DNA of 64,000 nt from Anagrus nilaparvatae (lineage: Eukaryota; Arthropoda; Insecta; Hymenoptera; Mymaridae). The notes under the pieces are model-generated. The model was not told where the DNA came from and ran no database searches. It saw only the letters and a list, made by a program, of their open reading frames with translations. The first letter of the stretch is position 1, and each line of letters begins with the position of its first letter. The position numbers and the translations under genes are program-made. The stretch spans positions 52,234,501 through 52,298,500 of the forward strand of contig JAKSXM010000007.1 in NCBI GenBank assembly GCA_022575985.1, read 5' to 3'. Shown here piece after piece: positions 24,298-37,100 of the stretch.

Positions 24298-24500
24298 TTA
24301 AAATTTTGGCGCCTTTTTGAATTATATAACATATGCGCACGCGTATTACGCATGTGGATTGCCTTTGTGTCTTGTGCATTTGTGACTTCTTTGCAGGTCT
24401 CAGCTTCTCAGGTCTTGTAAGCTTTATCAGTGCTTTATAACTTGACCATTATAGGTCTGCACGTGTGTTTGATAGATCAAAGCTGCAGCTTATTTATTAA
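24298..24500 (+). promoter_or_regulatory. GC-rich island, candidate promoter of gene 3
   Basis: About 200 bp of raised GC, 3.9 kb before the gene 3 ATG. It contains TTTTGGCGCC at 24304-24313, which resembles an E2F-type site and includes the TGGCGC shared by all four islands, then GCGCACGCG and several GTGCATTTGTG-like words. A transcription start somewhere here followed by a first exon ending near 24693 would fit the layout. Function is inferred. Confidence 0.5.
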
Positions 24501-24693
24501 AAGTTTAAAGTAAATAAAATATTTAAATAGTTTTTTTTTATAGAGAAGAACACATACATAGATAATACATCATGTTAGTTAAAAATTATATTGAATTTAT
24601 TTATTAATAGTGTCGTTACTAATAAAAAATAAAAATTTTTAAATAAATTTTGAAAACGGTGAATGTAGGATGATCGATTAAATTATTTTTTTG
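24500..24693 (+). other. Candidate end of non-coding first exon of gene 3
   Basis: A donor-like TTTTTTG/GTAAGTCAAG closes a possible first exon at 24693, about 190 bp beyond the GC island. The start of this exon cannot be fixed from sequence; the listed start is only the end of the island. The GTAAGT donor is the only direct evidence. Confidence 0.35.
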
Positions 24694-25420
24694 GTAAGTC
24701 AAGTCTTATTAAATTTAGCCAAATATTATCAAATAAGAATAATATGCATTTAAGTAATTTGTAAACATGCAGTTTTCAATGCATTAAAATTAAAAATTTT
24801 TATATTTGATTTATATATATTTAATTTCTTTTTAGTTGAATTCCTGGAAAAACACTCGAATTTTTTCATATAATATTGTAATATATCATACTGTCTGTTA
24901 TAATATATAATTATAGTGTTTTAATTTTAAAAAAATTTTTACAATTTGTTCTATTTTGTTTATTTTAAAATAAATTAAAAATAAATTCATTATTTTAAAA
25001 AACACATTTTATTAAAAATTTATTGAACGTTTTGTAAATGTTTAAAATGAAATTAGTATTTGAATGACCTTGATCGAGTTTTTAATGAAAAAATTAAAGT
25101 CTTGATTTTTCCTAGGATATTCTTCGTGATCTTTGATTTTGTCAGGTTCAGTTTAAAAAATTAAATCTAATATATTACATATTACAGTAAAATTAAAACA
25201 AAAAATTTAATACTTATTTAAGCATAAAATGTATACCATAAATACTAAGAAAATATCGAGAAAATATTTTCGAAGCGGTTATTAAAATACCTACAGTACT
25301 TTGTTTCAACCACTAGTACTGTGCGATTTGCTTAAATTGAAGTTATAAAATAAATTTTTTTTATTAACAAATTTTTGTATTGATGTTTTAATTGTGATTG
25401 TGAATTTATATTATATATAG

Positions 25421-25623
25421 ATAGCAGAACAAAATATTTGAGGATATACTCAACCATTAGTCCAATTTGTCAACCAAAATTTTCATTATAGCTCATGCAT
25501 GTAAATTTTAGAAGATATTGAGCAGAATTTTCAATGAATACACCATTTTTTCATGCAAAACTAATCAGCGTATTTATTGTATATTTGAATAATACACCAT
25601 CAAGATAGATTACCATTGTTATG
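25421..25623 (+). other. Candidate 5' exon of gene 3, tandem copy 1
   Basis: This 203-nt segment lies between TATATATAG and TTATG/GTGAGTTA. It is homologous to copies 2 and 3 and, over its first part, to the single exon upstream of gene 4 (42779-42886; shared CGAACAAAA/AGAACAAAA, TTTGAGGAT and TCAACMAAAA words). It is non-coding. Confidence 0.5.
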
Positions 25624-25977
25624 GTGAGTTATTAAAAATTTTATAAACATTGAGACTTAAATTAATCAAGCTAAAAATAAAAATAATATTTAAATTTATA
25701 CAGATCAAAAAATTTTTTAAAAATTTTATTAGCTAATTGTAAAACTTTTGGTCTCGGAAACTAATTTTTTTTGTAACCTTCTGCATTTAATAATTTTTTG
25801 CAAATTTTTAAGTCGCTTTTAAGTTAAGAAAATAAAAAGAAATGAATCAAATATGTATTTAAATTTATGTTTAATATAGTAAAATTATTGAAATAATGAA
25901 AAAAATTTATATAAGTTAACACATTTTTTTATTGATGTTATATTTATGATTAATGCTTATGAATTTATATTATATAG

Positions 25978-26179
25978 ATATCAGAACAAAAAATTTGAGG
26001 ATATACTCAGCCGATACTCCAATTTGTCAACAGAAGCTTCCATTATAGCTCATGCATGTAAATTTCACAGGATATTGAGAAGAATTTTCAATCAATACAC
26101 CATTTTTTCATGCAAAACTAATCAGCGTATTTATTGTATATTTACATAATACACCATCAAGATAGATATCATTGTTATG
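25978..26179 (+). other. Candidate 5' exon of gene 3, tandem copy 2
   Basis: A 202-nt segment between TTATATAG and TTATG/GTGAGTTA, full-length relative to copy 1. An open frame of 67 codons covers it (25946-26149) but is not conserved in the other copies, so I treat the segment as untranslated. Confidence 0.5.
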
Positions 26180-26532
26180 GTGAGTTATAAAAAATTTTAT
26201 AAACATAGAGTTAAATTAATCAAGCTAAAAAATAAAAACAATATTTAAATTTATACAGATCAAAAAATTTTTTTTAAATTTTATTAGCTAATTGTAAAAC
26301 TTTTGATCTCGGAAACTAATTTTTTTTGTAACCTTCTGCATTTCATAATTTTTTGCAAATTTTTAAGTCGCTTTTAAGTTAAGAAAATAAAAAGAAATGA
26401 ATCAAATATGTATTTAAATTTATGTTTAATATAGTAAAATTATTGAAATAATGAAAAAAATTTATATAAGTTAACACATTTTTTTATTGATGTTATATTT
26501 ATGATTAATGCTTATGAATTTATATTATATAG

Positions 26533-26644
26533 ATATCAGAACAAAAAATTTGAGGATATACTCAGCCGATACTCCAATTTGTCAACCAAAACTAATCAGC
26601 GTATTTGTTAATAATACACCATCTAGATAGGTACCATTTTTTTG
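26533..26644 (+). other. Candidate 5' exon of gene 3, tandem copy 3 (shortened)
   Basis: A 112-nt segment with the same acceptor context as copy 2 and donor TTTG/GTGAGTGA. The middle of the exon (from after TTTGTCAACC to before ACTAATCAGCG) is missing compared with copies 1 and 2, leaving a length close to the 108-nt exon upstream of gene 4. Confidence 0.45.
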
Positions 26645-27279
26645 GTGAGTGATTAAAAGTTTTATAAACATAGAGACTTTAATTAATCAAGCTAAAAAAT
26701 AAAAATAATATTTAAATTTATACAGATCAAAAAATAATTTTAAAATTTTATTAGCTAATTGTAAAACTTTTGGTCTCGGAAACTAATTTTTTTTGTAACC
26801 TGCATTTCATAATTTTTTGCAAATTTTCAGTCGCTTTTAAGTTAAGAAAATAAGAAACGAATAAAATATATATTTAAATTTATTTTTAATATAGTAAAAT
26901 TATATAGTGTCTAATTATTTAGAATAGTATGCAAATATGTCCAATTCAGATCCAAACCAAAATAATTAAATAATTTGAAAGAATAAAAAATTAAGTTCAG
27001 TTCCAATTCTGGTCAGTAAAATAATATGACATCAAGACCTAGTTTTTTTTTCAAAATTTTTTTCATCAAAAAATCTCGAGGTACTTACTTTTTTTTTTTT
27101 TTAAATTGGATGTAATATCTCATTTTTTCCCATGAAAGTACTAATATCTAGAAGTATCGTTTTTAAGGTTTAAATGAGAAAAAATTAAACGAATAAAAAT
27201 AACGCCTAATCTTAAAAAACTTATTTAAATAATTCAGTGTCATGTTTATTAAAGTTTTTTTTTTATTATTTTTTTTTAG

Positions 27280-27417
27280 GTGTCTTCTACAAGGTTTATT
27301 AAAGGAGCTGATTTGCAGATAAACCAATGCCAGAACCATTAAAACTCGACAAATGAAATCCTACTACTCTACAGGCTATATCTAAATAATGATCAAGTTT
27401 TTGCAGCTTTTTCATTG
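27280..27417 (+). other. Conserved non-coding 5' exon C of gene 3
   Basis: A 138-nt segment between TTTTTTTAG and CATTG/GTGAGTAAAA. It aligns along its length with 9345-9479 and 43306-43436, more closely with the latter (TCTTCTACAAG, GGAGCTGAT, CTCGACAAATGA, ATCAAGTTTTTGC). The intron before it ends in the same CATGTTTATTAAAG plus T-run as the gene 4 copy. Confidence 0.7.
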
Positions 27418-28197
27418 GTGAGTAAAATATGAAATTTTTCATAAGTTAACATTACATGTATCTATTAGTTTGATTTTTTAAAATAATATTAATCATTTAA
27501 AGAAATTATTAATAAGAGCAAATGAAAAAGTAAATTAAGAAAACATTAAAATAATTATTGATATTTATATTGTTTGAATTGCCTTATTAAATAATTTAGT
27601 ATCAATTAACGAATATTAAAATTCGAAGTTAAAACTTTCATGCTTTATAATGAGTCAAAATATACAGACTTTTGCTTATAAAAATAAAAAAAAAAATTTA
27701 TTTTAATAGTTCACTCAGATAGCAAAAGCATTATATAAATATAAAATGATAAATGCACATTTGAAATAAATATTAAAAAATGAAAAATTTTGAGATATTG
27801 GTATACATATAAATAATAAATGTGTGATAAAAATGTTGATAAGCGATATTATTCCAAGTTGTTTATTTCACATATGCAGTAATAAAAAGCTCGATAAAAA
27901 ATCTACTTAGAGCTATCCTTTTATTAAATTAAAACTAAAATTTAAATATTAATTGAAAATCATTGAATTATTTTAAAACTCGAGCTCTATAAAAAGTTAA
28001 CTGTTATTATTAATGTTTTGGATTAGGTCTATATTTTTAGTCTTTTAAATTTTACGCTCAAGGAAGAATAATTATTCTTTATAAAGTTAATTTCGCATAA
28101 ATACAATTGAAAAGTACTACTAATAAGCAACTCTCTTAAGTTAAAATTTAATTTTCATTAGTGATTATACATTATCTTAAATATAAATTTTCAGAAA

Positions 28198-31100
28198 ATG
28201 GATAATAAATACTCATACGACGAATCCATGATAGCTGCAATCTCTATCGCATTTGCTGGACCTTATGTAAATTCTAAATTGGATTTTGACTTAAAATTGA
28301 ATAAATATGAAGAATCTTTAGTTTTCTTACTTTACCAATTTTTGGAGATTCAAGTAAGCTCTACAAATTACAATGAAGATATTTTAAATATAATTGATAA
28401 AATAAGTAAATTATTAAAAATTTGGTATAGCGATTTGAATCTTATTTATGAAATTAAATCTAAAAATTATGAAAATCGTGAATCTGATGTCAGAAATTTA
28501 GCGCAGCAATTCCTTACGCGAATACGAACTGATAATTTAATGATTCTTCCTAATGGTTTAACTAATGATCCTGATGAAGAACTGAAAGATAATATTAGTG
28601 TTTCTATAATAGAAAAGCATGATAATTACGTTGACTGGATTCAGGTAGATCCTGGTAGTGGTTATCACCAAACTTGTCCAAAATTGATAGGGAAAAAAAG
28701 TAATGCTTACTTAAAAATATCAAAAATTAATCTTGAAGATATTACAGAAGATTGGTTGTATTTATTAATAAGTTTAAAAACAATTTATGTTGAGCATTAT
28801 GATTTTAGAACTAAAAATGCTTTTTTATATGAATGGCTATTACCTCATCTCAATGGTGAAATTGCTTTTGTTTCAGAACCTAATGATGATTTTGTTAATT
28901 ATTCTACTTTTACACCCGTTCACACTTATCAAGTTATTATTCATACGTTTCGTTATCTTTTAAAACATTATATTGGCGAATCTTACCTCGAGATCTATAA
29001 TAATTTAATAACAGGTTTTAAAATATATCTAATGGACAAAATTTTATATTTTTATCGTAATAAGTCGTTTTATTTAATTGAAAAAAAGAGTCTTTCGAGG
29101 AATTTTTCTTTACTTCAAGAAATGTGTCAGAATTTAGCTCAGGAAGCATTAAAACATGGAAATAGCAAACAAAAAAATTATTCTTTAAAACTTATTAATG
29201 ATTTAAAAAAAGAGGTTAAAAATTACTTAGAAAAACAAGAAGATAGTTTATCTAAAAATTCTCAAATTGATCAGTTATGTTTTTCAGGTCTAAATTTCAA
29301 TTCAACTTATCATGTCAAAGAAAAAAAAAATACTAACCTCGTTCATCCATTGAATTTAAAAGGCCACAACAATCAGTTTGATTCTTTAAAATTAGATCCG
29401 ATATTTAAACGGCCAACAGAAAATGATAATATAGTTGAATATTTAAATACATTTATATCAAATTTCGTTGATGTCTTAAAGTCTTCTGATAGCTTAAAAC
29501 ATTTAACCCTACTGAGCTATGGGATTGAAGTCATTTTCATTGAATACTTTGCCAATACAGATGTTCTTAAAAAATCATCTTGTTTATTTTCCAATAATGA
29601 CGACAATTTGGCAAACAAAATTAAATATCTTGCTGAATCTTTTTATTATTGTCAAGCAAAATTACTTGATTGCTTAGAAGGATCAACCTATAAACCACAA
29701 ATATATTCAAAAAATGTAATTATTCAATTTTTTGCTTATGCCATAATAACTTCCTTAAATCTTCGTGATAAAAAAATAGGTCCTTTATTATCAGATTATA
29801 ATTTAAGTACTGCAACTTACGAATCTCTTACTTTAAATGAAATAATTCCTCAACTTGTAATCAACGATAAACGATGGATGAAAGTTTTATTATCTGTTCA
29901 AAAATTTTTCATTGCAAAAGAAAATAAATCTAAACTTTTTTCGTATAAAAGATATACTCAAGATAAATTTATTGTAACTGTAAAAAATTTCCAAAACGAT
30001 ACTGACGTTGATACTTCGTTTGCGTATAAATTACTAAAAACAAACAGAGCAAAATACAGACGTTTTAATGATGATCATGGTAAATTGGAAAATAACAAAT
30101 TTCATAAAAAATGGGCTTCTTTACTCTGCTCAAAAGATTATCTGCCCTCACTTTTTTGTATACTACAAGCTGCAGCTCATACTGCTAAAGCTTCTTTAAT
30201 TGGTTTCCCCTTAAAAGCTTTTTCTGAATTTAAATTTAACTGGGTTATTGTGGAAAAAACGTCTAAAAATGTTTCTGAACTATGGTTTCAAATTAACAAT
30301 ATTTGTGTAAGTAAAAACAAAGTTTGTTTTAAAGCTTACAACATTAAAAATATCTCAAAGGAAACTTCATATGAAAGATTAATATTCAGAAAAGAAAACT
30401 TTGATAAAAATCAAATTCATTTTTCAGAAAATGAAATAATTGCGAGCCAAGATAAAAAACCGTTAGATTGCGTTAATTATATAAATTTAGGCTTTATACA
30501 AAGTGAACCAATTTTAAAGTTAGAACGACTGTACATTGCTATTAGAGACAAGCAGTTGGATTTCACTAATGAGCAAGAAAATATTTTAATTAATCAAACT
30601 CTTTTTGAAATTAGTTTACTAAAAAATACAGAAGAAAAGTTTTACAGTCTTTTAGAATGGACTTCTTGCAACAATCCAGATTTATTTCATAAATTTGGTA
30701 TACTTTGCGCTGAGAAAATAAATGATATGCAATATCGTTTGACTCAACATCATGTGATTGGAAACATAATTCAAGTTATGTTACGGTTACTGACTTTTTA
30801 CCTTGAAATTCACAGACATGATATTATTGAAGAAATTGAAGGCATTTTTAACAGTTTGAAAAATATTATAGAAACGCCCCCTACAAATTTGAACAGTAAT
30901 ACTTTATTACATTTAAATTCTTATTTGATTATCATTGCACAAGCTATACCCGAACTCTCAAGAGATGATATACAAACTATATTGAAATCTTTGTTAGTCA
31001 TTCAAAATTATAAAATTAAAGGAATAGAGTTGGACAATATTAGATCTTTTCATTTCAATAACGCTCGTTTTGTTTTGCATCCTCGGATTGAGTGTTGTAT

Positions 31101-34100
31101 TGATGAAGATAAGAGTTTGCTTGATAATTTAATGTTATTAGAAAATCCAAATTGGTTAAACGACAAAAATGATTCTAGTTCATGGGAAAAAAATGCATCA
31201 AGTTTTTCCTATAAATCCCAAAACTATACCATTTTACCGTTGGAAGGGGATATTTACTATTATAATCAACCCTTAGCTGGACTCCCGAACGCTATAGTTG
31301 AAAATCCAATTTATAAAAAATATTTTTGCCGAGAAAATTTTACTGTTGTACTTTCAAAGTGTATAATTGGAAAAAAAGAATATTTTTGTTACGAGTCAAC
31401 CGATCGTACACCAAAAATGCGATTAACTTTGGTCAAAGAAGATTTGATCGTTGAAGAGTTAACTATTGATGATGAATATCTGCGATTTATTCCAGGTAAA
31501 AAGTCTGATGATAATAATGATTATAATTTTCTTCGTCAATTACCACATCGAATAGAAGATTTAAGACATTGGTTCGCAAGTAAGGATAATAAAATTATTA
31601 TTAAAGATCAACAAAGACAAGTATTGTATGATTGGGATTTAGAAAAAAATGTTGTATATTCTTTGCAGCATAAAGGATATATTGTACCTTGGACTAAAAT
31701 AGAAAAATGCAAATTTAAAATATGGTTAAAACGCATTGATTCCCCTGATTGGATACAAATAATTGCGTCCACTACCGATAACCGAGTAGAGTCGTTTAAT
31801 TTTTCACGATTATGCCTAAATTTTGATTATATTGAAGGTGAATATTTTTCAAGACAAATACATGGTTATTATCTTCATAAGCAACAGTATACAAGTATAC
31901 TAAATGGATTTTCTAGTTGTATAATCTTAGAAAAAAAGGAACCAAACTCAACGTTTCGACGTAAAAAAATTATTATTCCTCATTATAGATTAAAAATTGA
32001 AGATCATTTTTATGCTCAGAATACAGTAAATCGGGTATTTAAATCTCCAAGCTATTTTGTTTATGATCAAGATCCCATTACAAATTTGTTAAAAGGTCCT
32101 CATATTCGTGCTCAACTATATTTAGCATTAGTATACTATTGTTCAGCTTCTATGAATGATAATGATTTATCCACCTGTAATTCGTTTCATTTAGCCAGAG
32201 AAAATTTGGAAGCATGCTCCAAGGATCAACCTTTCGAAGCAATGGAATTAGATATTATTGAACAATTTATCGGCATTTCATCAGTGATACGTGATTTTTA
32301 TTGTCAGCGCATAGCACTTTACCTTAAAGTCATTTCTTTACTTATTAATAGTTTACGCTTTGCATTTTTGTACACCGATAGTGTTAATCTTAAAAATAAA
32401 GAGAGAAGTACTCAACTGCTTGAAATTTGTGATAAAAAACTTCCAGAATTAATGAAGATTTATTTAATGAATAAGAACTCAATTCCGGTCCGTATAAGAT
32501 TAAGTTTTGATGAAGAAGAAAATCTAATTAAAAGATGCGTATCTTCATTTATGTTTTATTATCAGTATCATCATGAGCATAAGCCTCAAGTAATTTTACC
32601 AATTGAATTTGCAGAGCCTTATAGATTTATTTACGAACAATTATTTTGTAAAGAGTTCTTCAAAAATACACTCTTCATTGAAAATTTTACAAATAATTTT
32701 TCATATTTAAAGATTTATTGTAAAACAGAAGGCATCAGTTTTTCTAATTTCGTAAACTCTCTGGACGAATTTTTTCCAAGTAACTTCTTAAAATTATACA
32801 CGATTGCAAAATCTTCTTCTATGTCCTTAATAGAATACCGTTATTTACTGCATTTTGTAGTTATTAAGGCAAAAATAGATAATTCAAAAATAGAAGTAAA
32901 ATTTGATGTAATAATTTTATTAGCCCGAAGTCTTCTTCTGGTAGCTGAATATCCTAAATTATTTCCTGAATATCCTTGCTGGTTTGATGAAATGTATTCC
33001 CCTTTAAATTTATTTAAAAGATTCATTAATAAAACTGAGATATATGAATCTTTTCCTCCTTTTAATTGGGATGATCAGAATAAAAAAAAATTCGCTGGAA
33101 AAGGATCTAAAGAAGATAAAATGAAGTTAGAAAAAATTGAAAATGTAGAAAATAAACTTATTTGGGCCAATTTTGCAGAATATGATTTAAACAGCAATGG
33201 TGTACCAAATTATTCAGTAGAAGAATTACCTAATCTAATTTCTATTAAAAACTTTGCTCTTCAATATGAAAAAAATGTTAAATTTAAATCCTTAAATTCA
33301 TTGATAAAAAAAAATAATATTAGGAAACTGTATGCGCAAGCGGCATTTAATGATGCAATGTATAATTTTTTTATTAGTATTTTGGAAAAATGTGATGAAA
33401 TAAAAAAATGTTCTGTTGTTGGCCAGAATATAGCTCCATTAATTATTACCAGTATAAAAATAATTAAAGAACCACAAAATAGAATTTCAACATTGATACC
33501 AGAAGAAATAAATCGAAACACGCGTTATGTTCCTGACCAGTCATTGTTGCTTAATATGGATATATTTGTTGAAAAATATCTTGACAAAAGACAAGAAAAC
33601 GATGAAAATGAAGATTTTCTTTTTGAATCAATATTATATGATTCAGATAGTACTGAATTTGAAAAGCAATTTTATAATGAACTGAAAAATAGTTGGGAAT
33701 TGCATAAGAATGAAATGAAATTTAACTATTTTTGGCTTAACATAAATTCTTCAAGCCTTTTGGAAGATGAATTGAAAACAAAATATATGGAAATCGGTCA
33801 TGAAGCTGCACAGACTTGGAATGACATAGTAAATAAGTTCAAAAATCAGCCTTGTAACGAGTCAAATAATTTCTTTGCTTTACGCTCTCATGCAGGGCAA
33901 TCTTGTCATTATCACAAGGGAGATATACTCAGATTATTAATTCAAAATTACAAAATGGACGAATATAATCCAGATTGCTTTTTAGAAGCAGATAATGTTA
34001 TACAAAAAATAATTACATATGTAAATAATGAAATAAATTTATTTAAAATAGTCCGAGCATTAGGTTTGATTCATCAATACAAGCAAGCAAACAGTGTAAC

Positions 34101-37100
34101 AGAGCAGTTTTCCATAACTCAATTTTTAGTTGACTGTTTAAAAGAAAACGTGAGTGAAGATTCTTATCGTTTTCCCCATTGGTTATTGTTTCAGTTAGAA
34201 AATGAAATTATCATAAGAGACAATCAACGACAGCTTATTCTTGATATGCTGAGCCAAAATGAAAAAGTAATGTATCAACTTAACATGGGCGAAGGTAAAT
34301 CATCTGTAATCCTACCATTGTTAAGTTACAATTTAACAAAAAATAATCAACTTTTACGTATTATTGTCTTACCATCTTTATTGAACACTATGAAAGATCT
34401 TTTACAAAATTGTTTCTCTGGATTAGTGAAAAAGCGTGTTTACACATTACCTTTTTATCGAAGTACTGATACATCTTCAGAAAATTTAAAATTAATTTTA
34501 AAAATGCTTGAAAAATGTCAATCTGATAATAATATTCTTTTGGTTACACCTGAGCACCAAATGTGTTTACAATTAAAATATAGAGAACTATTGTTTGAAA
34601 ATCAACAACAAATTGGCGCAAATAATGTTTTTAATTGGGATACTTATCGCAAAAGAGCACCACATGATGATAAAGATTATAAAGATTTACCTGAGCAGGA
34701 GGTTAAAGTACTGCTTAGTAATCAAGATAATTATCTTAAAATTTGTTTACAAAATGAAGGGTTTATAGATGCTTGTGATAATATTCGAAAAGTTCCTGAA
34801 CGTGGTTTAGAGCAGCTACTGCACTCTAAACTTAAACATGTTATTGATGATTCAAGTTTTAAAGAATGGAGTTGTTTAAAAGCTGCCTTCTATGAATTGT
34901 TATTTAATTCTAAGTTGGCTTATGAAAATAGCAAAGAAAAGCTTGATCTGCTAAACAAAATTAATAATTTAGAGGCCATTAATTTATTAGATGAATCTGA
35001 TGAAATTTTAAAACATGGCAAGGAGCTAAATTATAGCTTAGGTGAAAAATATCAATTTGACGGTGGAGAATTGCGATGGCAAATACCACAATTTTTTCTG
35101 AAAGCTATTTTTTGCGACCTTCAATTGAGGGATATTATAAAATCAGGAAAACTTGATGGACTTACCATAATTAATGAAAACTTTAGTACTTGTGGTGGAG
35201 TTCCATTTATACAATTTTTAGATGATCAGTATTACAAAAATCAAATAAAGCCTATATTAATTGAAAAATTTTTCATAGAAAACTCAAGTACCCTTAAAAA
35301 GTACAAAATTGCTGCAGATAGCCTGGTTGATGGAGAAAATTGCTCGTTAAGAAAATACGTATCTGGGGAACTGGATACAAATATGGAAAAAAAGGTGGTT
35401 GAGTTTTTAGGCGATAAAAGAGCTTTGAAAGATAAAATTTTAATTGCCAAGGGTTGGCTTTCTCATGGAATTCTGTTCCATGTATTTAATGTTAAATATA
35501 GAGTGCAATATGGTTTGAATTTGCATATAAAGGGGCAAACACCAAAGCAAATTGCTATTCCTTTTTGGGGTAAAGATGCTCCTTCCCTTCGTTCAGAATT
35601 TAGTTATCCTGATGTAATGCTAGGTTTTACTATTATTAGTTACTTGTATGAAGGCCTGGATCAAGAACAACTAAAAATAGCAATTTTAAAATTAAAAAAT
35701 AAATATAGCAATCAGTTGGCAGATGAACTTTTAAAAGATTGGGTTGATGCTAGTAAAATTTGGATTCAATCTCAAACAGATGAATTTCCGCCACAGTTGC
35801 TTACTTCACATATGAAATTAGATTTAGATGATGAGGAATGTTTATCAAAAGTTCATCATTACCTAAGCAGTAATCATCTAGTAATTTTCTTTTATTTGAA
35901 TGAATTTGTTTTAGCAGAAGAGGCAAGGCAGTATCGTTTTAAAATCAGTGCTAATGCGCATTCTTTAGTCGGTTATAATCCGTCCTTAGGTTTCTCTGGT
36001 ACTGACGATAAAAAAATAACTATGCCTTTTCAAGTAAAATCATTGTGCTCAAAATCACAAGAAGGTACTAATGGAAAATTACTTTCTGTTCTTACACAGG
36101 AACGAAATAGTCGTTATTATTCATTACAGTCAGAAACAGTAGAAGATTTACTAAATGAATTATGTGATTATGTTAGAAATCAAGAAAATTGTCATGCATT
36201 AATCGATGCAGGTGCCTTAGTTACCGGATTGTCCAATTTCCAAGTAGCTTTGTTTTTTATAAAACATTTACCTGATACTTTTCTGGGTGTTATCTTTTTT
36301 TGTGATAAAAGCAACAATTTAACTGTTTTGACTAAAGATGAAAAAGTAATGAAACTACAAGATTGTTATTTGGATAAAAAATACTTATTTGCCTACCTAG
36401 ATGATATTCATACTCGTGGTACAGATCTAAAACTTCCTTTGAATGCTCATGCAATATTAACAATTGGTATAGGAATGGAAAAAGATAAATTGATGCAAGC
36501 AGCCATGCGATTGAGGCAGCTTGCACAAAAACAATCAGTTTCATTGTGGGGTACTCAGGCAGTTACACTTGCTATTACAAGAGATCCTTTTATCCAAATT
36601 AATAGTAAGCTGGTAATCAAATACGTAACTCAAAATACCACAAACAGTATTACAAAAGACTTGTTTGATGTAAGTTTAAGAAAAATGAATTTTCAATTTT
36701 TAAAACAAGCAGAAAGTTGGTTAAAAGAAGCTCCTACGAATTTAAAGTCTATCCTAAAATATTGCCAAGAAGAAGAAAATTATCTTTTGGAAGAATTTTA
36801 TGCAACATCGCCAAAAAGTGAAGATTTAAGTGATCGATTATATGCTCTTTTTGCTGCACGAATCAGGAAATTTCGGCAAGAAATTGAAAATGAATTAAAA
36901 GAAAAAAATTTGCTAGACACTGAAATCTATAAAAAATTTAAGGACCAAAAAAATCAACAAAATTTTAAGGAATTGCTGCATTCTATTTATAAAGAAGCAG
37001 AAAATTATTTAGAACAAGGATTTGTCCAACCTTCACTAGATGATGATGAAGAAAAAGAAGAGGAAGTCGAAATAATTAAGGAACAGGAGATCTTACTGAA

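Larger units (their letters stand above)
25355..26903 (+). repeat. Tandem triplication of a 5' exon and its flanks
   Basis: Three direct repeats with a period of 557 and 555 bp, judged from the (G/T)CAGAACAAAA(A/T)ATTTGAGG word at 25424, 25981 and 26536. Each unit has an upstream TATATAG acceptor, an exon-like body, a GTGAGT donor and about 350 bp of following intron with shared words such as GGTCTCGGAAACTAATTTTT and CCTTCTGCATTT. Units 2 and 3 are the most alike. Unit 3 has lost about 90 bp inside the exon body. Outer boundaries are approximate. Confidence 0.88.

Noticed and set aside
25946..26149. 67-codon open frame in tandem exon copy 2
   Set aside because: The frame is not kept in copies 1 and 3; the segment is better explained as an untranslated exon.
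35241..35450. Minus-strand open frames inside the large genes
   Set aside because: All lie antisense to strongly supported coding sequence and are shadows of its codon pattern.
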